DNA of 64,000 nt from Verrucomicrobiaceae bacterium (GCA_016795365.1 JAEUHN010000046.1:1-64000); one strand, 5' to 3'; positions 1 to 8,466 are shown, numbered from the stretch's first letter. Program-made: numbers and translations. The notes: a model not told the origin generated them from the sequence alone.

Positions 1-1
1 C

Positions 2-1678
2 GGCACGGGCAAAGACTGGTCGGAGAAGATCTGGATCTTCCACCGCGATGTCGCGCGGCGTTTGGAGAAGTCGCATCCGGGCAGGCAGGTGACGATGATG
101 AGCTACATCCTCACCGCCGCGCCGCCGAAGAGCTTCAAAGCCTTCCCTTCAAACACCTGCATCATGCTCACCGGCACGAACGAGGAGGACATCGCGCCGT
201 GGCGGGGCAACCCCGTGCCGCGCGGCTTCACCGGCTACGTTTACAACTGGTGCCCGAACCTCGGCACGCGCTACACGCCGATGCGCACGCCCGGCTACAT
301 CGAGCAGCAGGTGCAACGGCTCGCCACGAATCGCATCCAGTCGCTCTATCGCGACGGCCCCGGCCAGCTCTTCGGCCTCGAAGGCCCCGTCTATTACACC
401 ATGGGCCGCATGTTTGACGATCCAGCGAACAACCACGCGAAGGACCTCGTGCCCGAGTTCTGCGAAGCCGCGTTTCAAAACAAGAGCATCGCCTTCTCCA
501 TGCGCGCTTTTTACGACGAGCTGTATCACGCCATCGCGCTCTACTCGGACCACATCGGCACGCGCAGCGACGTGTGGACCTACAAACCGCTGCCCACCGA
601 CGCTCGCGGTCGCAAGACGGTGCAGGACCCGTTTCAGCTCATCGCCTTTCTCTACACGCCGCGCGTGCTCGCCACGATGGAGGGCCATCTCGCGCAGGCG
701 GAAAAGCTCGCCACCACGCCGAAGGTGAAAACACGCCTCGCACTCGTGCGCACCGAGTTCGACTACTTGAAGCACTTCGCCAAGGTCGTGCACCTGCATC
801 AGGCCTGGCAAATGCTGCCCGACACCGGCTCGCTGCATCGCCTGCTCGATGCCATCGACGCGCGAAACGCCTTCATCGCCAGGCTTTACGTCAAAGGGCA
901 TCAAAAAGAGTGGAATCACGTCCTCTTCCCCTTTCCCGGTCACGACGCCAAACACCTGCAACTCGCCCACGACGGCTATCAGGAGCCCTACGCCAGCACC
1001 TGCTTCAACTGGGACACCAAGGCCATGCGCAACGCCCCGCCCATGGGCCTCAAGAAACTCACCATCGCCAAAACGGCCGCCAAACTCACGCTCGACAGCC
1101 CCGAGTGGCAAAACGCCACCGCACACGAACTCACGCTCCTCCCGCCGCTGCACACGCTGCCGCGCCACACGACCATCCGCCTCCTTTACGACGACAAAGC
1201 CCTTCACCTCCGCGCCGAAGCCGAACTCGGCGACGAAGCGACCTTCGCCGCCTTCAAGCGAGATCGGCTCCTCACCAATCAAGAGGCCTTCGATGTCTAT
1301 CTCGCTCCGAATCCCGCCCAGCCGCTCTTCTACCGCCTCACCCAAGGCGCGAACGCCGAATCCAAGTATGACGCCCTCAACGGTCGCATCACCGACGTCA
1401 TGGACCCCCGCCACGGCAAAGACGACCCCACCTGGAACGGCGACTGGACCAGCGAAACCCGCGTCGATGCGAAAACCAAACGCTGGCATGCGCATCTCGT
1501 GATTCCCTTCACCACCCTCGGCGTCGAACCACCCACCCAAGGCATCATCTGGAAAGCCAACTTCGGTCGCAACTACGCGATGCCACGCGAAATCATCGAC
1601 TGCGCAATCTGGTCGTCCTCGTTGACGAGCACGAGCATGGATGACACGTCCGTGATGGGTGATATCGTGTTTGAGTAG
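2..1678 (+). CDS. DUF4838 domain protein with C-terminal CBM9-like domain (5' end outside window)
   Basis: The frame is open to the left edge, so only the last 559 codons are seen and the true start lies upstream. The visible N-terminal half (motifs GYVYNWCPN, GPGQLFGLEGPVYYTMGRMF, then DDPANN) matches the DUF4838 family, glycosidase-like proteins frequent in Verrucomicrobiota and Planctomycetota. The last ~180 residues, from about TIRLLYDDKALHLRAEA to WKANFGRNY, resemble the CBM9-like sugar-binding sandwich often found at the end of such proteins. A role in polysaccharide breakdown outside the cytoplasm is inferred; the signal peptide cannot be checked. It is convergent with the tRNA-Val locus, and a strong hairpin lies about 140 bp after its stop. 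Confidence 0.75.
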   Translation, partial: GTGKDWSEKIWIFHRDVARRLEKSHPGRQVTMMSYILTAAPPKSFKAFPSNTCIMLTGTNEEDIAPWRGNPVPRGFTGYVYNWCPNLGTRYTPMRTPGYIEQQVQRLATNRIQSLYRDGPGQLFGLEGPVYYTMGRMFDDPANNHAKDLVPEFCEAAFQNKSIAFSMRAFYDELYHAIALYSDHIGTRSDVWTYKPLPTDARGRKTVQDPFQLIAFLYTPRVLATMEGHLAQAEKLATTPKVKTRLALVRTEFDYLKHFAKVVHLHQAWQMLPDTGSLHRLLDAIDARNAFIARLYVKGHQKEWNHVLFPFPGHDAKHLQLAHDGYQEPYASTCFNWDTKAMRNAPPMGLKKLTIAKTAAKLTLDSPEWQNATAHELTLLPPLHTLPRHTTIRLLYDDKALHLRAEAELGDEATFAAFKRDRLLTNQEAFDVYLAPNPAQPLFYRLTQGANAESKYDALNGRITDVMDPRHGKDDPTWNGDWTSETRVDAKTKRWHAHLVIPFTTLGVEPPTQGIIWKANFGRNYAMPREIIDCAIWSSSLTSTSMDDTSVMGDIVFE

Positions 1679-1820
1679 TGGTCGGCAAGTCTTACTCCAT
1701 CCTGGTGTTCAGAGACAACTGGCCCGTTGTGAGTGTCTCGGGGCTTGTGGAGTTCAGCAGCGGCAGAAGTGAAGATGTAGCTCCATGATCCCAAACCCTG
1801 CGAGATTGTCTCGCCCGCTC

Positions 1821-1844
1821 GGAGGCTTGATACCTCAAGCCTCC
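1821..1844 (+). terminator. Strong hairpin downstream of the DUF4838 gene
   Basis: Perfect 10-bp stem GGAGGCTTGA / TCAAGCCTCC with a 4-nt loop (TACC). No T-run follows, so it is either a Rho-independent-like stem without a U-tract or a processing or stabilising hairpin. It is the only strong structure seen in the ~250 bp between the gene and the left end of the island; no gene is seen in that stretch. Confidence 0.45.
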
Positions 1845-1932
1845 ATCTGAAGACCGACAACCCGGTGCCGACATGGAACTGTCTCTTTGGATTGAAGCGG
1901 ATCCAGACAGTTGATTCACCCGCTTGATGATA

Positions 1933-1962
1933 GCGTGCACGGAGAGGGATTCGAACCCCCGA
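1933..1962 (-). other. Left attachment site: 30-nt copy of the tRNA-Val 3' end
   Basis: Thirty bases identical to 12639-12668. On the minus strand it reads as the TpsiC arm plus acceptor 3' strand (GGTTCGAATCCC, then TCTCCGTGCACGC) without the rest of a tRNA. A lone tRNA 3' end 120 bp from a tyrosine integrase, matched by an intact tRNA at the other end, is the standard signature of site-specific integration. The core crossover lies within these 30 bp. Confidence 0.88.
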
Positions 1963-1982
1963 ATCGCCCGCCCGCTTTTCGT

Positions 1983-2003
1983 GGCGCTGGAAGCCTTGAT
2001 TTT
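1983..2003 (+). repeat. 21-nt repeat inside the left island end
   Basis: Begins GGCGCTGGAAGCC and ends TTGATTTT. It is identical over 21 nt to 12613-12633 at the right end, in the same orientation. It sits 20 nt inside the left core and is probably part of the recombination site (accessory protein or integrase binding). A 15-nt piece also occurs at 16755-16769. Confidence 0.7.
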
Positions 2004-2046
2004 CCGATATAGGCACTTTTCAAAAGTGCTCAAAATCAATGGCGTT

Positions 2047-2066
2047 ATTCTTACCCTCATTCTTAC
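2047..2066 (+). other. Putative integrase arm-type sites, left end
   Basis: Two copies of ATTCTTAC, 12 bp apart (2047-2054 and 2059-2066). The same doublet with the same spacing is at 12580-12599, inside the right end. Tandem short direct repeats flanking the core are typical arm-binding sites of lambda-type tyrosine integrases; binding is inferred. Confidence 0.55.
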
Positions 2067-2105
2067 CTTGAACCCAACAAATTGAGCGACAAGTTCGATT
2101 CACTT

Positions 2106-3254
2106 ATGGCATCTCTTTGGAAGCATCCGAAAAGCAAGTTTTGGGTAGCGTGTTACACGGACACGACGGGACGGCAGCGCAAGGTTTCAACGAAGATCGT
2201 CGCGACGGAGAAGACGCGAAAGCAGGCGATGCGCATCGCGGATGAGATGGAGTCGGCGCACAAGACACGGGCGACAACGACTCAAATCGTGCGGATGCTG
2301 GGTGGACTGGTGAAGGAAGTCACAGGGCAGGACATGGCGTCGATGACCGTTCGCGGCTTCATCGAAGGCTATCTGAAGCGGCGCAAGGGTGAGGTGAAGC
2401 CGAACACTTTCGCGGCCTACAAGACGGCGGCAGAGACGTTTTTGAAGTGGCTGGGCGAGTCGGCAGAGGATGACATGTTCCGCATTGAGCGGCAGCACAT
2501 TCAGGGCTTCCGCGATCATCTGGCAACGAGGCTCTCGACGGTGTCGGCGAACAAGTATCTGAAATACCTGCGGGTGTTCTTTGCAGATGCGAAGCGGGAC
2601 CGGGTGATTTTTGAAAACCCTTGTGAGGACGTGGCGACGTTGAAGCAGCAGACGGCAGGCACGTCGCGCCGGGGCTTCTCGTTGAAGGAACTGGGCGTGG
2701 TGATGCGCGAAGTGGCGGGCACGGAATGGGTTTCGCTGGTGCGCCTGGGGCTCTACACAGGGCAGCGCATAGGTGATCTTGCGGGGCTGCGGTGGGGAGC
2801 CGTTGACCTGGTTCACGATGAGATTCGATTCACGACGGCGAAGACGGGCCGCGTGGTGATTGTGCCCATCTGTGCGCCGTTGAAGGAGCATCTTCTTTCC
2901 CTTCCGGCCAGTGATTCGCCGGATGCCTTGGTGCATCCGCGCGCGGCATCGCTCGGCACGAATGCGTTGTCGCGTGAGTTTGGCGAGGTGCTGGCGCGGT
3001 GCGGTTTCCGGGCGCGGGCATCACATCGCAAGATCGAAGGGCGCGAGGGTGGACGAAGCAGCGCACGCAAAGGCAACGAATTGTGCTTTCACTCTTTGCG
3101 ATACAGTGCGGTGTCGATGATGAAGAACGCGGGCATTTCATCTGCCATCGTGCAGGACGTGGTAGGCCACGAAAGCGCGGAGATTAGCGCCCATTACACA
3201 CATATCGACAACGACGCAAAACGGAAGGCGGTGGCGTCTCTCCCGAAGATCTAA
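2106..3254 (+). CDS. Tyrosine recombinase / island integrase
   Basis: A 382-residue phage-type integrase. The full catalytic set is visible: R221 in TGQRIGDLAGL, H329 and R332 in FHSLRYS, H355 in VVGHES and the nucleophile Y364 in HYTHI. The N-terminal half (LWKHPKSKFWVACYTD) resembles the arm-binding domain, and the core-binding SAM-like domain spans about residues 75-165. It should join the 30-bp tRNA-Val cores at 1933 and 12639. An upstream in-frame TTG at 2082 would add 8 residues; I chose the ATG because it directly precedes the conserved N-terminal pattern. No clear Shine-Dalgarno. It lies 143 bp inside the left core, reading into the island. Confidence 0.93.
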   Translation: MASLWKHPKSKFWVACYTDTTGRQRKVSTKIVATEKTRKQAMRIADEMESAHKTRATTTQIVRMLGGLVKEVTGQDMASMTVRGFIEGYLKRRKGEVKPNTFAAYKTAAETFLKWLGESAEDDMFRIERQHIQGFRDHLATRLSTVSANKYLKYLRVFFADAKRDRVIFENPCEDVATLKQQTAGTSRRGFSLKELGVVMREVAGTEWVSLVRLGLYTGQRIGDLAGLRWGAVDLVHDEIRFTTAKTGRVVIVPICAPLKEHLLSLPASDSPDALVHPRAASLGTNALSREFGEVLARCGFRARASHRKIEGREGGRSSARKGNELCFHSLRYSAVSMMKNAGISSAIVQDVVGHESAEISAHYTHIDNDAKRKAVASLPKI

Positions 3255-3266
3255 TAACGTCGCTCC

Positions 3267-3467
3267 ATGACACAAACTATTTACGACTCGACGCCGAACC
3301 CAATCGACCCAGAAGGCGACTTAACCCCCGAACACATCAAGCGATGGAACGAAGAAAGTCGCTTGCTTGAACTTAATCCAGTCAAGATGCCTGAGAACTT
3401 CCTCAATTGGGACCCTGAGCATTTCAAAAAGCACAAACTCGCTCCCTGTTCTGATGACGAGCTTTGA
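3267..3467 (+). CDS. Small acidic hypothetical protein
   Basis: 66 residues, rich in D/E/P (starts MTQTIYDSTPNPIDPEGD), no membrane segment, no family recognised. It starts 12 bp after the integrase stop in the same direction, so it is probably co-transcribed. Position and composition would fit a small accessory factor, but nothing in the sequence identifies one. Confidence 0.55.
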   Translation: MTQTIYDSTPNPIDPEGDLTPEHIKRWNEESRLLELNPVKMPENFLNWDPEHFKKHKLAPCSDDEL

Positions 3468-3563
3468 ATGAAACCGGGGGCGGGGATGCGCTTCGTAGCT
3501 GTGCTCGTGTGGAGAGTGTTAGATTCGACAGCGCAAAAATTTTGGCAAAGGGGCAGGGACCGC

Positions 3564-3836
3564 TCACACTCGCGAAGTTGGATAGTTACTGCCCAAAAGG
3601 GACCAGTCCACACCATCAAAGAGAACGTCATACAGGCGCTTCTCGTCTTCTGTGAACGGTGTAAGTGTGTGCAGCGTTGACACAGCGACGTGCAAGGCCA
3701 TGCCCGCATAATCCGGCCTGTATAGTAGAGGCGTGAGAAAGTAAAGTCGCACTGCCTCGCGTTCTTCCTCGGTCCACTCGGCATAGGGCGTGGTGAGCAA
3801 GTGAGGTGGATAGGCTGGGCCGCGATCAAGAGTCAT
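3564..3836 (-). CDS. Small hypothetical protein
   Basis: 90 residues from the ATG at 3836 (MTLDRGPAYPPHLLTTPY). The frame stays open further upstream to 3935, but that extension looks like non-coding sequence. Acidic patches (EWTEEEREAVRLYF, TPFTEDEKRLYDVLFDGVDW) suggest a soluble alpha-helical protein. It is antisense to its neighbours, and a 33-nt island repeat lies about 120 bp upstream of the start. No family recognised; moderately likely to be real. Confidence 0.45.
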   Translation of the reverse strand: MTLDRGPAYPPHLLTTPYAEWTEEEREAVRLYFLTPLLYRPDYAGMALHVAVSTLHTLTPFTEDEKRLYDVLFDGVDWSLLGSNYPTSRV

Positions 3837-3958
3837 TCGGCAATGATGTGAGGACTTGCGGCAATGCAAGTGGACGCCTTTGCGCCAGGAAGAAGAGGGA
3901 ATTATCTCTCTTTCTCTACCCAATGCCCGGCGCATTTTTTCCCTGGACGGATTTCCCT

Positions 3959-3991
3959 TTCATCACGCCAACGACGCCAAGCGTTCCGTCC
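3959..3991 (-). repeat. 33-nt island repeat, copy 1 (minus orientation)
   Basis: On the minus strand it runs from GGACGGAAC through GCTTGGCGTC to TTGGCGTGATGAA. It matches 8383-8415 at 31 of 33 positions in the opposite orientation. Both lie in gene-free sequence upstream of small genes, so a shared regulatory or recombination site is possible. Confidence 0.6.
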
Positions 3992-4124
3992 GCTTGCACT
4001 CGCTTATGGAAAGGTGGAATGGATGGCGCGGGTAGCGTGAAGGCTTCCCGTCCTTGAAGGCTATCATCGCGCAGCCTTCCAAATTCTCCCGCGCGCAGTG
4101 GAATCATCCAGACATCTTGACGTA

Positions 4125-4979
4125 ATGCCGAACGAGACATCCGACACCCGCAAGAGACTCCGCCCCTACATGGAAAAAGAGAGGCTCAGAACGCCGACCG
4201 GTATTCAACAGATGACTGAGGCCGCATTTGTTCGCGGCGTGGAAATTGCTAGAATGGCAATCGAAATAGCGCGACTCAATCGAAGCGCCGAACCAGAGGC
4301 GTTTTTGAATCGAGCTGTCACCCTAATAAACCGGGGCGCGGAGTGCAGCTACTTTGACCCTGACAAGGCTCTGCACGAATCAATTGAATGTGCGGAATAT
4401 GAATCGAGGATTCCGTATGCCCAAGTAGTGGGCTATCATGCGGAAGATCGCTTTGAGCTTCACTACATTGACGACGACGACAAGGAAAAGACTGCTTGGA
4501 TCAAGCGCTATTCTGCGAGCGAGAATGCAAAGGGTTTCCGGGGGTTTCTGATGACGTATTTTCGCACACAATGGGTGCGAAGAGATCAACGCGCTTTCAT
4601 TCAGTTGCTGGCTGGGAACCGGAAGAACAAGATTCGCGGTGTCCGCACGCTGTTGAACAAAGGCTACTACAGAAATCGTGCCCACTTGGTTGATCAGGCT
4701 TTCCAGCTTGTCGGAGACGGTAAAGGCAAAAGGTGGGCAAAACGCGTCTATGATCAGTGGTTGGAACTTGGGGCAGCAGAAGCATCCAGTGAATTGATCC
4801 AGGACGCGAAAGAGAACGGTTTCAGTCTGGTGGACTTGCTGGCCTTCTCCCGTGTGAAACAGACAACGAACAAGCTGAAAGGCAGGCGGAAAAAAGAGCA
4901 GGTAGAAAAAACAGCCCTCCCGGAACTGAAGGATCGAAAGAACTCGGAGAAGAGTCGAAAAAACAGCCGCAATCAGTAG
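4125..4979 (+). CDS. Hypothetical protein with lysine-rich tail
   Basis: 284 residues from the ATG at 4125 (MPNETSDTRKRLRPYMEKE); a GTG at 4098 would add 9 residues. The centre is a globular, mixed-charge region containing FELHYIDDDDKEK and WIKRYSASENAKGF. The last ~45 residues are almost entirely K/R/E/S/N (KGRRKKEQVEK onward), suggesting nucleic-acid contact or a disordered tail. It precedes the HTH-primase-ATPase genes in the same direction and may belong to the same transcription unit. No family recognised. Confidence 0.7.
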   Translation: MPNETSDTRKRLRPYMEKERLRTPTGIQQMTEAAFVRGVEIARMAIEIARLNRSAEPEAFLNRAVTLINRGAECSYFDPDKALHESIECAEYESRIPYAQVVGYHAEDRFELHYIDDDDKEKTAWIKRYSASENAKGFRGFLMTYFRTQWVRRDQRAFIQLLAGNRKNKIRGVRTLLNKGYYRNRAHLVDQAFQLVGDGKGKRWAKRVYDQWLELGAAEASSELIQDAKENGFSLVDLLAFSRVKQTTNKLKGRRKKEQVEKTALPELKDRKNSEKSRKNSRNQ

Positions 4980-5078
4980 AAAGCCAAGAAATCACTAGGG
5001 ACTGAGTAGAACCATCTGCCGTGCCTCTGAGCATTGTTTGAATGTCGTCACGTTCGCCAAAAGCGCGGACGTGCTGCT

Positions 5079-5402
5079 ATGACGCCAAACACTGAAACAC
5101 ACAAAACGGGACCGGCCACACTTGCCGGTCGAATCCCTCACGGAGGCGAGAACGTCCTTCAACCTGCACCGCTCGCAGATGCGGAGTTTTGCAGACTGCC
5201 AAACCCTCGCCGTGGGCGCTGTCCCATCAGCGGCTTGTCACGTTCGGCGCTCATTGATTTGGGCGTTACCGTGCCGGGCTTGCTAGTGAGACTGCGCAAG
5301 CCGGGGGCTGTGCGTGGCGCGGTGCTGATGCACTTGCCTACCTTGCGGCAATACCTGCGCGACATGCGCGAGGCTCAACTCAAGAGAGAGGGGGAACAAT
5401 GA
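5079..5402 (+). CDS. Putative HTH / excisionase-like DNA-binding protein
   Basis: 107 residues from the ATG at 5079. Residues ~45-100 (FCRLPNPRRGRCPISGLSR, then SALIDLGV, LLVRLRKPGAVRGAVLMHL, LRQYLRDM) have the layout of small winged-helix DNA-binding proteins of integrative elements: a CPISGLSRSAL recognition region, a basic hairpin and a final helix. Its stop overlaps the primase start (ATGA at 5399-5402), so the two are translationally coupled, and a purine-rich GAGAGGGGG lies just upstream as the next gene's ribosome site. Excision control or replication initiation are the likely roles; which one cannot be decided here. Confidence 0.65.
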   Translation: MTPNTETHKTGPATLAGRIPHGGENVLQPAPLADAEFCRLPNPRRGRCPISGLSRSALIDLGVTVPGLLVRLRKPGAVRGAVLMHLPTLRQYLRDMREAQLKREGEQ

Positions 5403-6628
5403 AGGCTGATGCTCTCTCGATTGAGGAAATCAAAGCGAGGCTCACGATTCCCGACGTGTGGCGAATCCTGCAACTTCCGGGTGCGCCGGGCAAGTCGTGT
5501 GCTTCTCCGTTCCGGCCTGACAAGAAACCTTCGTTTTCTGTCTTCGATGACGAGCGACGGTTTCGAGATCATGCCACGGGCGAGGGCGGGACGGTGATCG
5601 ACTTCATTCAGCTCGCGTTGAACGCGCCGCTGGATGGTGCCTTGAAGTGGGCGCGGCAGCAATGCGGCGGTGCGGTCCCCCTTGGCGCTTCGGACGCCGG
5701 TAGGCCCACAGGGATCAAGCGCAATATCTCCGAGCAATCGCGCCTAACCCCAGGATATACCGTATGCTGTGATGGTGCTGCTAGCGGAGCGAGTGGTCAA
5801 CCACCAAACGCCAAGGCGGAGAGACCTGCTGCTGCGGACAGCGGAAACTCCACAGGGATCAAGAGCAATATCTCCGAGCAATCGCGCTCAACCCCAGGAT
5901 ATACCGTATGCTGCCACAATGCGGCGGGTGGTGGCGACGGTCAAATGAAGAAGCCAAAGCCTCCGCCGAAGCTGCGACCGGGCACGGAGGCGGAGCTTGA
6001 AGACTTGTCGGAGAGGCGAGGCTTCACGTTGACGACGTTGCACGAGGCACAGGCACGCGGTTTGCTGGGCTTTGCCAAGGTGTTCGGCAAGGTGGCGTGG
6101 TGCGTGAGCGATCCGAGCGGGCGCATCATGGAGGCGCGGCGTTTGGATGGCGAGCCGTGGGAGGCATTCGGCAAGATGCCTGCGCGGAAGTGTCACGCCT
6201 TCGGCCACGGCAAGACGTGGCCGGTAAATCTGGATGCTGCGGCGAAGCTGTCGAAGCTGGCATTGTGTGAGGGCGGGCCGGACTTGCTCGCGGCGCTGGA
6301 AATCGTGCGCCGTGAGGGAAAGGCGGAGAGCGTGGGCGTTGTCGCCATGTTGGGCGCGGCAAACACGCGCTTCGATGAGGCGGCTTTGCCTTTGTTCCGT
6401 GGCAAGATGGTGCGCATCTTCTGCCATGCGGATGAGGCGGGCCAGAAGGCAGCGAAGGCTTGGGCGCGGGCGCTGGTGGATGCTGGCGCGGGGCGAGTGG
6501 ATGCCTTCGATCTGTGTGGGCTGGCGCGCCTTGATGGACAGCCGGGCAAGGACGTGAACGATTTGCTGAACATCGCGCCGGAGTGCCGCGCGCAGTGGCT
6601 CAAGTTTCAAGGGGAGGTAATGCCATGA
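5399..6628 (+). CDS. CHC2/Toprim-type DNA primase-like protein
   Basis: 409 residues. The N-terminus (SPFRPDKKPSFSVFDDERR, then FRDHATGEGGTVIDFI) is the CHC2-primase fold but keeps only one of the usual zinc-ligand cysteines, a degenerate form known from phage and island primases. Residues ~95-185 are a low-complexity linker carrying two copies of a 64-nt DNA repeat. The C-terminus is a Toprim domain: acidic residue E291 in LALCEGGPD, the D345-E346 pair in FCHADEAG, and GKDVNDLL near the end. It likely makes primers for island replication with the adjacent ATPase, whose start overlaps its stop region (6625-6628). Confidence 0.82.
   Translation: MKADALSIEEIKARLTIPDVWRILQLPGAPGKSCASPFRPDKKPSFSVFDDERRFRDHATGEGGTVIDFIQLALNAPLDGALKWARQQCGGAVPLGASDAGRPTGIKRNISEQSRLTPGYTVCCDGAASGASGQPPNAKAERPAAADSGNSTGIKSNISEQSRSTPGYTVCCHNAAGGGDGQMKKPKPPPKLRPGTEAELEDLSERRGFTLTTLHEAQARGLLGFAKVFGKVAWCVSDPSGRIMEARRLDGEPWEAFGKMPARKCHAFGHGKTWPVNLDAAAKLSKLALCEGGPDLLAALEIVRREGKAESVGVVAMLGAANTRFDEAALPLFRGKMVRIFCHADEAGQKAAKAWARALVDAGAGRVDAFDLCGLARLDGQPGKDVNDLLNIAPECRAQWLKFQGEVMP
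5706..5769 (+). repeat. 64-nt repeat inside the primase gene, copy A
   Basis: Matches 5850-5913 at 61 of 64 positions, with unrelated sequence between. It encodes TGIKRNISEQSR then LTPGYTVCC (residues 104-124). It contains the small palindrome ATACCGTAT. Confidence 0.85.
5850..5913 (+). repeat. 64-nt repeat inside the primase gene, copy B
   Basis: Second copy, 144 bp (48 codons) after copy A and in the same frame; encodes TGIKSNISEQSR then STPGYTVCC (residues 152-172). DNA identity is as high at synonymous as at non-synonymous positions, pointing to recent copying of the DNA. Confidence 0.85.
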
Positions 6629-7785
6629 ATCAAGCGAGCGGTGTCTTCAATCCTTTGGGCGATGACGACGGCAACCACGCTAAGCCGCAGGACTCGGCGA
6701 AGCCTGCGACGGTGAAACGTCCGTTGCTGGAGTTCGCAGGGGTGGACTACTTTTTGAACTACGTGGAGCCACCGGGTTTCTTGTTGGGCGGTGATCGCCA
6801 TTTCAGTCGGGGCAGTGTTTCCGTGCTGGCAGGTATGCCAAGCATTGGCAAGACGGGGTTAATGCTTCGACTTGCTGTGATGCTGGCCACGGGGCGCGGC
6901 ACTTGGTGCGGCATCGAGATCAAGGCGCGGGTGCGCGTGGTGATCTTCCAATCCGAGAACGACGACGAACGATTCAGCAAAGAATTCCAGCGGATGAGGG
7001 ACGAGGGGCTTTTGACCGAAGACATCAACGAATGGCTTCGCATTTCAAAGATACCGTTGTGCGGGTTGGACTTGGAGCGCGCGGAGTTCCGTGCCATAGC
7101 ACTTGCAGAAATGACGGCGTTTCAGCCGGGTTTCGTCATGCTCGACCCGTGGAACTCGGCGGCGAAAAAGGACATGATCGACGACTATCAGCGGGCGTTT
7201 GAGGCGCTGCTGTCACTGGCGGAGGTGCTGGACGAGCCGCCGGGATGGTTAATCGTGCATCACTTGAAGAAGTTGAAAGTGGACGATTTCAAGTTGCGAG
7301 GGCGTTCCTTGATGGCGCTGCTCGCCGGTAGCTACTTGATCAACAGCCGTCCGCGCTCTGTCTTCGTGGCGATGGAGGAAAGCCCTTTCGTGCATGAGCC
7401 GATGGTGATCGTGACGTGTGCGAAGAACAACAACGGGAAGGACGGTCAACGTGCGGCGATGCGCCGCGATGGTAGCACACTCCTTGATATTTCTGAGAGC
7501 TACGACTGGACGGCGTATGATTCAGGCGAGTTGCTGGGAGGAAGGCCAGGCGGCAGCAATGCGAAGGTCGAGTTTCATCACCTTGAGGAAATCTTCGATC
7601 ACGGTAAGCGTTGGCTTCACAAAAATGATGCCACCAAGAAACTAATGGAAGTGGCAAGCTGCGGGCATTCGACGGCATACGACACACTTAGCAAAGTGAA
7701 GTCACGCTTCGCGGACAAGCTGCGAGTGCGTGACGGCGGGGAGATGACGATTGAATCGCCGTGGCCGGATGAGGACGACGAATGA
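6625..7785 (+). CDS. RecA-like (RepA/AAA_25) replication ATPase
   Basis: 386 residues. Walker A is GMPSIGKT (residues 70-77) and Walker B VMLDPW (D174); VIFQSEND and VHHLKK further match RepA/AAA_25 helicase-like ATPases of plasmids, phages and islands. The last ~100 residues hold a helix-rich region (STAYDTLSKVKSRFADKL) resembling a winged helix. The ATG at 6625 follows GGGGAGGT and overlaps the primase stop, so the two are translationally coupled. It is expected to act as a hexameric helicase or loader at the island's replication origin, which I could not locate. Confidence 0.83.
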   Translation: MNQASGVFNPLGDDDGNHAKPQDSAKPATVKRPLLEFAGVDYFLNYVEPPGFLLGGDRHFSRGSVSVLAGMPSIGKTGLMLRLAVMLATGRGTWCGIEIKARVRVVIFQSENDDERFSKEFQRMRDEGLLTEDINEWLRISKIPLCGLDLERAEFRAIALAEMTAFQPGFVMLDPWNSAAKKDMIDDYQRAFEALLSLAEVLDEPPGWLIVHHLKKLKVDDFKLRGRSLMALLAGSYLINSRPRSVFVAMEESPFVHEPMVIVTCAKNNNGKDGQRAAMRRDGSTLLDISESYDWTAYDSGELLGGRPGGSNAKVEFHHLEEIFDHGKRWLHKNDATKKLMEVASCGHSTAYDTLSKVKSRFADKLRVRDGGEMTIESPWPDEDDE

Positions 7786-7799
7786 TGCAAGGGTGAGGC

Positions 7800-8231
7800 T
7801 CAACGTTTGAACCACGTCTTGAACCACGAGACGAAGCCTGGTGAGGGCGCGGGCCTAACGAAATGGCGTCCGAGCTTTTTCGGACCACTGCCTTTGAGCG
7901 CATCCGCTTCGCGTTCGAGCCAAATGTTGGTCAGCTCTTGGATCGACATTGGCGGCGTTGTTTCGGCCAATCGCTGAGGTGGCACGGGGCGTTCGTTCAC
8001 TTTGTCCATGTGCTCCAGCGTTAGGCGCAGCGTTTCAGCACCGCGATGCACGAACGTGCTGTCCGAGGTTTCAGGCAACGGCACCGCCGCATCGTGCAAC
8101 GACTGCCGCACGGCCTTCAATCCTTCCACTCCGCCCGGCTCGCTTCGCAAAGCCTCGGCGAATGCTTCTCGGTTTTGCTTCCTTCGGGCGAGTTCTTCGG
8201 CTGAAACCGGGCTGTGTGATGCCGTGCTCAT
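7800..8231 (-). CDS. Hypothetical protein
   Basis: 143 residues from the ATG at 8231 (MSTASHSPVSAEELARRKQN); the open frame extends further upstream, but this ATG fits the change in composition. Predicted helical and charged, ending in a basic aromatic stretch (PGFVSWFKTWFKR). Convergent with the ATPase gene (stops 14 bp apart). No family recognised. Confidence 0.5.
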   Translation of the reverse strand: MSTASHSPVSAEELARRKQNREAFAEALRSEPGGVEGLKAVRQSLHDAAVPLPETSDSTFVHRGAETLRLTLEHMDKVNERPVPPQRLAETTPPMSIQELTNIWLEREADALKGSGPKKLGRHFVRPAPSPGFVSWFKTWFKR

Positions 8232-8382
8232 GCAATGGAAATGGTCTCCTCGGGGAAGACTCCTCCCCAAGGAAATCTTGTGATGCGTTGAACACAGGAG
8301 CCTGCTGGCTTCACAAGTCACCGAAGCTATACGAGGACGGGCATTGCGCGTCCAGTCCAGATTCGTCTAAGTGGGTGGAGGT

Positions 8383-8415
8383 GGACGGAAGGCTTGGCGT
8401 CATTGGCGTGATGAA
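8383..8415 (+). repeat. 33-nt island repeat, copy 2
   Basis: GGACGGAAG, then GCTTGGCGTC, then ATTGGCGTGATGAA; 31 of 33 positions match the inverted copy at 3959-3991. Lies 51 bp before the start of the small gene at 8467. Confidence 0.6.
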
Positions 8416-8466
8416 TTGCCCGCTGGCTGGATTGACACGGGCACGCCGTCGCCTAGTGTCCGAGAC

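Noticed and set aside
149-1540. 463-codon minus-strand frame opposite the DUF4838 gene
   Set aside because: The plus strand carries family motifs through the same stretch; the minus translation is V/G/E-rich shadow sequence.
1692-2060. Minus-strand frame running through the left attachment site
   Set aside because: Its protein is a translation of the tRNA fragment and the 21-nt repeat; a similar artefact occurs at the right end (12391-12741).
3464-3680. Two short plus-strand frames after the small acidic protein
   Set aside because: They overlap each other in different frames, have no motif, and conflict with the better minus-strand gene at 3564-3836.
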